This document shows, piece by piece, positions 56,401 through 64,000 of a stretch of DNA of 64,000 nt (position 1 is the stretch's first letter; every line of letters begins with the position of its first letter). Source of the DNA: Lentinus brumalis. Taxonomy: Eukaryota > Basidiomycota > Agaricomycetes > Polyporales > Polyporaceae. A model generated the notes under the pieces. That model was given only the letters and a program-made list of their open reading frames with translations. It was not told where the DNA came from and did not search any database. The position numbers and the translations under genes were made by a program. The stretch spans positions 2,666,001 through 2,730,000 of the forward strand of contig MARA01000001.1 in NCBI GenBank assembly GCA_001792895.1, in the 5' to 3' direction.

Positions 56401-59400
56401 CACGTCTTTGTACTCGCCAGCGGTACAGACGTACGTGCCCATGTTACCTATGGGGCTCGTTGAAAATGATAACAGAATGCCGAGGGTCGATACACAACGT
56501 CGCCGGGGGACAGGGAACTTGAATGTCACTGTTGTTGCCGCCGCAGAATATTACGGAAATTTTTGAGCTGACCGGTAGAGAGGCACAATAACTCGCCGTT
56601 GACCGCAAATAACGATATGCTTGCTTCATCACTTGTACTGAGCAAGAGGATAGAGCAGAAGCCTCAGGCTGAGGCGGGAGCAATACTTATGTTTAGCGCT
56701 CCTGCAAACGCCGGACAAACAACGCGGCAACAAACGCCCTGCCCACTCACTTTTCGACCCGTTCCACATCTCATTCCGTTCCCAAAGCCAGCGAGATACA
56801 CCAACATCTGCGTGTATGTGGTCTTCTTACAGCATCGGTGAGGCCGTTGCAGTGCAGTCATAGCGGCCTCTGCCCTGAACTCGTGTTCGTGGACGGTGGT
56901 TCTCCCGATGTGCGTCGGACTCAGTCAAGGTGCCAAACCCGGATGATGACAATGAGACCGACTTTGCAGGCTCCCGGGCGCATTACGACAATTGACGCAG
57001 GCTTTGCGCCGTACTATCTGTGAGGTAATTGCCCGTAACCATCATATATCCGCTGATCATCTCCGCCGCCAGGACTGTGCTGTGACCCTCCCGAATTCAA
57101 GCGTACCTGCCCCCCACCATTTATTGCCATGACTCGATGCGGTGATTGTGTCAACACCGTGTGGCGCGTCAGGAACATGAGTGGCGCAGCGCGTGGTAGT
57201 ACTTACTCCGTGGAAGCCTCACTCGCCGACTTCAGTCACTTATTCACTGACTCCTAAGAGAATTCACAGTAGGCCCAATATGGCGTGAGGGATCGATGGC
57301 GCCATCCACAATATGCTCCTCTTGGCCCGCGCGTATCCAGTAAGTCTCTCATATGGCTAGCTCGCTCTGCCGGATACCTTAAACCTGATGGACATAGGGA
57401 GGCTGTGCGATTCGTGCGGCATTGCGAAGATCTCGACACGAGGCCACGGAATACGATGAACGCGATGAACTCATGGCACCCCACAGAGCAAATTGGTCGG
57501 TGAGTCTAGGCGTCCCAGTATACTCGACGAGAAGCCCTGGCGCGCCAGTCGGAACCGGTTGACAAGCCCCGTGATTATATAATAACCACCGGTCGGTGCT
57601 CTTGCAGTCCCTTACGCCGGTCGTAGCTCGCCCGGAATGCGCCAATGCTACCGCAGCCTTGACGGAGGTTTGAGTTCGATGGCCATCTTCTCGGTCTCAC
57701 TCTCACGGGAGGTCACGATGCCACATACTTATCCATCTCAGGGACGGTCATCCAGCGCTGGAAGTTCCGACTCTTCTTCCAGCCTGGACGCATCAAGGTC
57801 GGTAAGTGTGAGCCCACTTCTTGACAAAGTTCGTGGCGGTAGCCTGAGGCCATACCTCAGGAGCGGCTCGCCCATTCTCATGCGGTCCGAATCAAGGGTT
57901 CGGGGCGGGATGCCGGCACGCTTCCCCCGGTGCAGTATGAACGCCGACCCGACAGTACGTTCGACAGAAACTGCCAAACATCTACACTGGATCTCAAACA
58001 TCGCTTCTCAGACATTGTTCGCCGGGGACTTGCTACGGCCTTTCGCCCACGATGTGGTATTGCATCCTCTCCCACCCAGCCTCGTCCGTCTCCATGCAAG
58101 AGAACCGTCCAAAGCTGCGGTCCCACGCATGTATGATCGGGAATCTACAAGCTCCCTTGCATCTCACGCGGTGTCCATTCACGGATGCACGTATTGCACT
58201 ATCGAACCTGCACTCCGTTCAGGGGCCTACCACACGGGCTGTGTGCTGGGGCGGCGAACGGAGCGGAGGAATCCTTGGGAACATCTACGGAGAGGTGCGT
58301 ATATGTACATTGCTTCCTCCCATTTGGATAGCACTCCGTCGCCGGTGATGCGGAACGGGTCTTTCCTTTCCTCACCTGCAATCTATTCTGTTCGGGATGG
58401 TATGGGCCCTTCTCGCGCGTCAGGTACGAGTTCTCATACCTACTAGTATACGTATACAGCCGCGCTAACCTTCACATTCCACCCGGTATGCTTCATATCA
58501 GGGCTTCGATGACGAAACTACCTCGCATTGGGTATCCGAACGAGCAGGCGAGCCACCCAAGCCACCCCGATTCGCATAGCGAAGCACACGGAGGCTCTGT
58601 GGTCGTCCACCACACCTCAGGTCGTGAACCACCCGCCCCGGTACGCAGTGCAGCCTCTTACGTGTTGAGGCGCGTCTGTTCCGTATGCAATGTCGGCCCT
58701 GCCAAATCCCATGCAAGTCCATGTGGGCAGGATCCTCGCAGCCAACCCTCCGAATTCGATATCGAGATATTGCCCCCAGACGCCTTGCCAACCCATGGCC
58801 GCCATGCATACGTACGTCCTTCTGTTCTCCCGCGATCATCAGTCCGCATTGACGCCGTGCTTCCGTAACAGCTCCGCCTTCGCTGACCGCAAAATACCAA
58901 CGGGTTACTGACGCAGCTCTGAGATCGGAAGTCTGATAGGACAATATCCGAAGCCCGGATTGCATCACCGCAGACGCGCCGAAGCGTCCACTCGTGCGCT
59001 GACTGTGGTTATTATCTCGATACCATCCGGTGGAGTTACGGTATGTGAGGCGTGGCCGCAAACATCATCTATTCTGGTGAGTTCAACAGGGCTCGGATCC
59101 TGGCCAAGTCGGGCTTTCGCCGGTACTCACACGCCTAGGAACAGGAAGCTCAGCCGCCGCACCTTTGTCTGCGGACGCGTGCCCTTCCATATCCAGGGCT
59201 GGAACCGTTTCTTGCAAATTCGTCCGCGTCACTTATCCCGTCTCGCCGTCCACGTTTCTAGTATTTGCACCCCGCCTCTGCGACCGAATCCCTTCACAAT
59301 TCGCCTGGCAAAAAAGTGCTAAACCTTGAGCTTCCGAAGCGACTACCAACTAGTACCGTGCCGCGTCACCTCCGTCGCAGCCCGCGTCGCGCGCGCACCG

Positions 59401-61950
59401 CGCCATCAGAATCAAGAAGTCAGCGCCTCCGTTACGGGAGGTGACGTACAGGGCGCGATGGGCACGGATTCGCTTGCGAGTTGAGGGCGGGCTGGAACCT
59501 GCACGGACTCGACCACAGCGTCGTCTCTCTTCGGCAGAGTGAGTACTCACGCTATTACACCCCCCTGATAGCCCTAAGCTTGTTTACCGCCAGAACCCTC
59601 TGCGTTTCATAGCAGCAATACAGTCCGTGGCGCATCTCTTCCCTCGCATACCTCTGCACCTCGGGTTGAGCCTCATCGGCTCCGTGCGCTGCCCGGGGGC
59701 GGTTGTATATGGACCGCAGCCAGCCGCTGCAGGGCGACCGTGTCCGAGAGGTCCGTGCACCTTCTCCCGCAACCCCAACAAGAAAGGCGAACTTCCTGAA
59801 CCAGCCTGCGGGGCGCTCAACACCGGAGACTTTGTCCTCCCAAGCTCATGGCGCTCTGGGCCGGGAGAAAGGCGACGATGCTGTATCGGTCTGTGCCCAG
59901 GAGAACCCCGGAGTTTCTCCAGCGACGGGTCCAGGCCCGGCAGAATACTCGGAGCCAAGCTCGGGGTCGGGCACTCGGGACGCTGCGTTGTCTCCAGAAT
60001 TGCAGGTCGACGACGGGTTGTTCGTACACGCAAAGTTTTCACGCGCACGGAGCTTGCACGATCCTCCACAAGAACGCGGTCTCAACACGGCGAGGGCCAT
60101 CTGGAGGGCGGGACGCTCAGACCACCTGACGCGGTGCTTCGTCCTCTTCTGTTCGGGCCTAGGTGCGTGCGTGTGTTTGAGTTCATGCTTCGGGCGGGAT
60201 GAACGCCCATCTCCTAGGTATGGACGCGCGATGGCCCTTGCTGTATAGACGCACCGCATCGTATCGCGCTGGAGTTGCCCGTTCGTGCGTAGCGAGACTT
60301 GCAACCTGGCCGCTGCTACCATGCGACGAAGAAGTCAGAAGATCAACGCAGCTGCAAACCCATGATGGCACACGAACGTAGACTGGGAAGAACGCGGGAA
60401 GCTCGGGCATCTGCGTCAGTGCTGCGCGTCATCGGTATGTGGACCTCACAAATCACGATCTCTACTTCACGCTTTGCTGCGTACATCTCGGCGCGACCGT
60501 GCGACCGTGCTGCATCCAGGACGGCCTTGGCCCTTCGGGCAGTTGTCCCAGTCCTGCGTGGAAGCAAAGTCCACGTTAAATCGCAGTGACAATGCTGCAA
60601 GAATGGGACGACTTACGGCCTCTTCCTGCGCGTTGCTACGGGTCTGCCCGCATCTCGGCATCCTCGAGGACGATACTGCGAACTCCGGAGTGTCAAAATC
60701 GGGGTCATGAAGGACACGCTGTGCGCTCCTCGGACTGTTTGGAACACCGGAGCACTCAACCCACACAAGGCAGGTACAATAGGGCACAATAGGTCGTCCC
60801 GATCCCAGCGACGCTCTCATCGATCATCGCAGAAAACAACGACATGCCGACAAAGCACCTCAGGAGTCTGCGACTTTTTATTGTTTGACCACCATGCCAG
60901 TGCACCTCATCCGGAATCCGCCCCCAGACCCTCCACTCTCATGACAATCACCTGAGCTGCTAGGCACTGTACCGGAACACGGCTCTGCGCACGATTGTTT
61001 TCGACCCCGCACGGCGCAAAATGACCAAAGCGGTACAAGGTAAGTAGAACACGCGTCGGTCTAACGCGACGCGGTGGGTGGCGCCACGGATACGTACCCG
61101 TGAGTCGTATGTACTTGGTAACCGCCGGAGCCCGTCGCGGTCGCGATCGCATCGTCGGGTCTTGTCTTTTGCCCTCGGAAGTCGACCCGGTGTGGCGGAG
61201 GCGGCCTTGTTGTTGTTTGGACTTTCTTCTTGTCGCGAGTCGCAGCGACAGAGCGGCGGCGACGACCTGCTGTATCCGTCTCCGAACACAACACATACAT
61301 ATGGTGCCGCGTGGGCTTGAGATCTGCGCATGCGAATGGGTCGGCGAAGCGGCGCACCACCCACATGTCTCTCGTACATGTCCGTCCGCCCCTGTACGGG
61401 CGGAATATGCATGGCGATTCACGAATTCACGTCTCGGTCCGTAGGGATGTACTGTACATACGTGCAGAAAATCATCCTGGTGACTCACCGTGGTGACTGG
61501 TGACCTGGTGCGAACTCCGCGTCGAGTCCCGACTCCCGACGACCCCAGTCTCCAGACCGGCGGCATCTCACCTCGCCACGTCGCGACATCACATCCCCCG
61601 CTTATCCAGATCCCATACGTATCCGTATATGAAGATCCCCCTCGAGGCTCGCTCGAATCACCCCGCAACGAGATCGGATTCGATATCATCATCATCATCA
61701 GCAGCAGTCATCAGCGCACCTGCACGTATAGCGTAGCGGCTAGCCTCTATCGCATCACCTACATTACATCCAATGTGGCGCCGGCCCTGCGGGTAAAATG
61801 CGTAGGTGTGCTACGCCTGGGGCGATATATGATGATGTATGTATCTCATTTACGGCGTACGCCCGTGGCCGTGGGTCGTAGATGAAACTCAATACTCAAT
61901 GCCAGCGAGCGCGGATCGTTTGAGTCTTGACGATGGGCCAGGACTCGGGA
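56401..61950. other. Region without a convincing gene
   Basis: Many medium ORFs on both strands overlap without domains. The most protein-like is plus 57637-58446 (Ser-rich, SSSAGSSDSSSSLDASRS), with splice-like sites nearby and a possible continuation at 58488-58868 (CSVCNVGPAKSHASPCG), but no coherent gene model emerged. An ATC/AGC triplet run lies near 61684-61705. This may be decayed coding DNA or species-specific sequence. Confidence 0.35.
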
Positions 61951-61954
61951 ATTG

Positions 61955-62225
61955 CGAGAAATTGTCTGCAGACAGAACGCGCGTGCACATATGTGCACAT
62001 GGTGTATGTATCACCGGGGCTTTGAGTTCTTGGAGGGCGCGTCGCAGCGCTGCAGAAAATCAGTGCAATGGTCAGCCAGCGTTGGAGGAGCGTTTCGTTG
62101 GGCGTGCAATGCAAACTACTTGAAGTTAGAGAGTTTGTCGGCGGACAGAATGCGCACACAGCACATGGTGTATCACCGGGACTTTGAGTTCTTGAGGGGC
62201 GCGACGCGGAGCGCAGAAGACAGCC
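61955..62225 (+). repeat. Pair of diverged direct repeats, about 170-bp spacing
   Basis: The block near 61955-62060 (TTGTCTGCAGACAGAACGCG, CACATGGTGTATG, TATCACCGGGGCTTTGAG, TTCTTGGAGGGCGCG) recurs at about 62125-62222 with the same order (GGACAGAATGCGC, CACATGGTGTATCACCGGGA, TTTGAGTTCTTGAGGGGCGC). Confidence 0.75.
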
Positions 62226-62494
62226 CGCAGTGAGGCGAGCACGGCGCGCAGGCTTCAGTACTCAGTCTCTGAGAGCACATGCAGTTAGTTCGGTATGCGT
62301 TCCGCCAGACGAGCGGGAGCGGGGTCCATTGAGAACGTTCAACCTCATGCTCATGACGCGGGTGTGCATTGTGCAACGGTCTCACTCAAGCAGAGAAGTG
62401 TTCACTGTTCACCATGTCGGCAAGTTGCTATATTCCACACACGGGGGACGGACATCCAAGAAAGCAGGCCGCGGGCACGTAGCCTCGATAAGTA

Positions 62495-62655
62495 AGGTGG
62501 AGAAAGCGAGAGAGAGAGACAGAGCCACCGATATCTAACCACGGAGAGACCGAGACGAGCGAGAACGAGAGGAAAGTCCGATGTGTCAGAGTCGAGCGCG
62601 AGGGTCCCTCTAGAGAGGATACGAAGAGAGAGAAAGAGAGAGAGCAACGACGACT
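62495..62655. repeat. GA-rich low-complexity DNA
   Basis: Runs such as AGAGAGAGACAGAG and AGAGAGAGAAAGAGAGAGAG, pyrimidine-rich on the minus strand. It may lie in the 3' region of the minus-strand gene at the window end. Confidence 0.6.
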
Positions 62656-62831
62656 AATAAAAACTATTACGTTGTACATGTACTGTAGGCGGAGGTGATG
62701 ATACTGACTGCTATGCGGATGCGACGACGAGGGGGGTGCGGGTGCGATGGACTCGAGAGCGACGTAGACGTACAGATGTGTGTGCAGGATGCGGCGGGCC
62801 GCGACCGCGTGCAGGGGATGCATGGAAGGCT

Positions 62832-62920
62832 GGGGGGGGGGGGGGGATTAAGGGGGACGGGGACTGCGTTGCGGTCGTCGGTGGCGTCCGGGATGAGATG
62901 GGACGGGGGGGGGGGGGGGG
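62832..62920 (+). repeat. Two long G homopolymers
   Basis: G15 at 62832-62846 and G16 at 62905-62920, 58 bp apart. They could form G-quadruplexes, or be inflated or collapsed by sequencing. Confidence 0.75.
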
Positions 62921-62989
62921 AAATCGAGGAAATAATGCGGGTGATGGATGTGTGGGAGCGATGTGTGACGATGATGCGGGGACGGTGGT

Positions 62990-63435
62990 ATCAAAACAAG
63001 CGGATAGGGCCACAAGGAGTGAAGGAACATACAAGCGGGTAGTAGCACACGGGGGCGAATGAAATAGAGACACATACGACAGCAGGGGACGGACCAAGAA
63101 GGTGCAGCGCACGACGTTTTGCATATATACACAGCAGACGACCCTGCGCCGGCGCGGGCCTGGGACAGCGACGACGACGACGGCGACGACGGAGGAAGAA
63201 GCAGAGGCGGTGAGGACGACGACGGGGGCGATGTCGACGAGGGCGAAGACGGCGAGAACGCGTGGGAAAGGATGAGCGACGAGGCCGAGAGAGCACCCGG
63301 TGGCGGGAGCGAATTAGCGGATAATCATAGGCTACTTTGATTGTCCGTGTGCAATCAATCTTTGTCCGTTTTACAAGTCCCCGCGCGCCCTCCCGCGCCC
63401 ACACGCCCCGCACCCCGTCGAATTCCAACCATCCG
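62990..63435. other. 3' flank of the terminal minus-strand gene
   Basis: GAC/GAG-rich DNA near 63160-63260 gives an acidic frame on plus, probably an effect of composition. Nothing else seen. Confidence 0.35.
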
Positions 63436-64000
63436 CTATTGCGGCGTACCGTAGCCAGAGCCCGAGTGCGGCCCAGGCGACGCGGAGTGCTCGGGGAACC
63501 GATAGCTTGCAGAGTCGTCCGTGCCAGGCGTGAGACGGCCGGCCGAGCTACCTCCTTGCTGTACGTGATGGCCACCGCTCTGCGCGTAGCCCGCGCTCGA
63601 GCCGTACATCGAGTTCGAGCCGCCGATGTAGCTGCTGCTCGTGGTCCCGGAGAGCCCGAAGAACCCGCCAGGCCCCGAGTGCGCGGAGGGATGGAGTGCC
63701 GACGACGCGCCGCTGCCGCCATACGAGAGGCGGCCGGTCGCGTATGACGCGTCAGAGAGCGCGTACGGACTGTGACCGTGACCATGATGTCCCAGCCCGC
63801 TCAAGCTGCCTGCGGTCGCATGCGACGAGGACAGCGAGCGGGTCATGCCGACCATATGTCGGGTACTGGGTGGGGAGAGATGGCCGTGCGGATCGTGGCC
63901 ACCGAGGGACTGGAGAGACATGGGGTAATAGAGCTGGAGGGAGTCGACGGACATGCGACGACTGGGGTCGAGAGCAGAAGGCGCACCAAGACCCCCATGC
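63436..64000 (-). CDS. C-terminal part of a Gly/Ser/His-rich protein, runs off the window
   Basis: The frame is open from the window edge (GGLGAPSALDPSRRMSVDS...) to the stop at 63436-63438, giving at least 188 residues. Composition is Gly-, Ser- and His-rich with Tyr spaced through it (LSGLGHHGHGHSPYALSD, YIGGSNSMYGSSAGYAQSGG), which suggests a disordered tail such as those in fungal transcription factors or RNA-binding proteins. It has no domain of its own; the Met at MSVDSLQLYYPMSL is probably internal because the frame continues upstream. Function cannot be assigned from this part. Confidence 0.6.
   Translation of the reverse strand, partial: HGGLGAPSALDPSRRMSVDSLQLYYPMSLQSLGGHDPHGHLSPPSTRHMVGMTRSLSSSHATAGSLSGLGHHGHGHSPYALSDASYATGRLSYGGSGASSALHPSAHSGPGGFFGLSGTTSSSYIGGSNSMYGSSAGYAQSGGHHVQQGGSSAGRLTPGTDDSASYRFPEHSASPGPHSGSGYGTPQ

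Noticed and set aside
60907..61698. 263-codon minus-strand ORF
   Set aside because: Long only because of base composition; overlapping frames on the other strand are equally open, and there is no domain or splice structure.
63119..63340. Acidic plus-strand ORF with Asp/Glu runs
   Set aside because: It is a translated GAC/GAG repeat tract in the 3' flank of a minus-strand gene, without upstream gene structure.

Overview
The window is fungal nuclear DNA, most likely from a mushroom-forming basidiomycete (Agaricomycetes, possibly a polypore). The grounds are GC-rich coding DNA, many GT-AG introns of about 45-110 nt, a fungal phytochrome, F-box/LRR-type proteins, DHA1-type MFS transporters, a fungal SPC25 and a Ty3-type chromovirus. 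The species assignment is inference; no species marker was seen.

Layout. (1) 0.4-6.05 kb, minus: an apparently intact fungal phytochrome hybrid histidine kinase. (2) 4.66-36.4 kb: a large tandem rearrangement with the order P-X-P-X-P. P is a 1.5-kb fragment holding the phytochrome N-terminus and 132 bp upstream of its ATG. X is a 9.8-kb block without a recognisable gene, containing an intron-rich decayed gene. The second P is fused in frame to a new tail from X and could encode a chimeric, truncated phytochrome that keeps the bilin-binding cysteine. The third P is frameshifted. The second X carries a 7.5-kb Ty3/chromovirus LTR retrotransposon (24828-32323) whose two 497-bp LTRs look identical and which has a 5-bp target-site duplication. 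(3) 37.2-42.6 kb, plus: two tandem paralogous MFS transporters. (4) 42.9-50.9 kb: an inverted-duplication island with three related modules, each a shared upstream element, a small basic protein and a GTAGCAGGGCG repeat downstream. Two of the proteins carry a [GS]ILK motif followed by a [KR]xVxW motif, the paired docking signature of protein phosphatase 1 (PP1) regulators; the third copy is decayed and has lost both. A small secreted protein and the kinetochore gene SPC25 sit between them. (5) 51.1-56.4 kb: two divergent F-box genes and an F-box pseudogene split by a short inverted-repeat element with 11-bp flanking repeats. (6) 56.4-63.4 kb: no convincing gene, with direct repeats, GA-rich DNA and two long G runs. 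(7) 63.4 kb to the end, minus: the 3' exon of a low-complexity protein running off the window.

The coding genes do not form one pathway. The main story is structural: a photoreceptor gene partly amplified with a foreign-looking block, a very young retrotransposon in one amplified copy, and a small locally duplicated family that may regulate PP1. All exon joins are read by eye from splice signals and frame continuity and have not been tested against transcripts.
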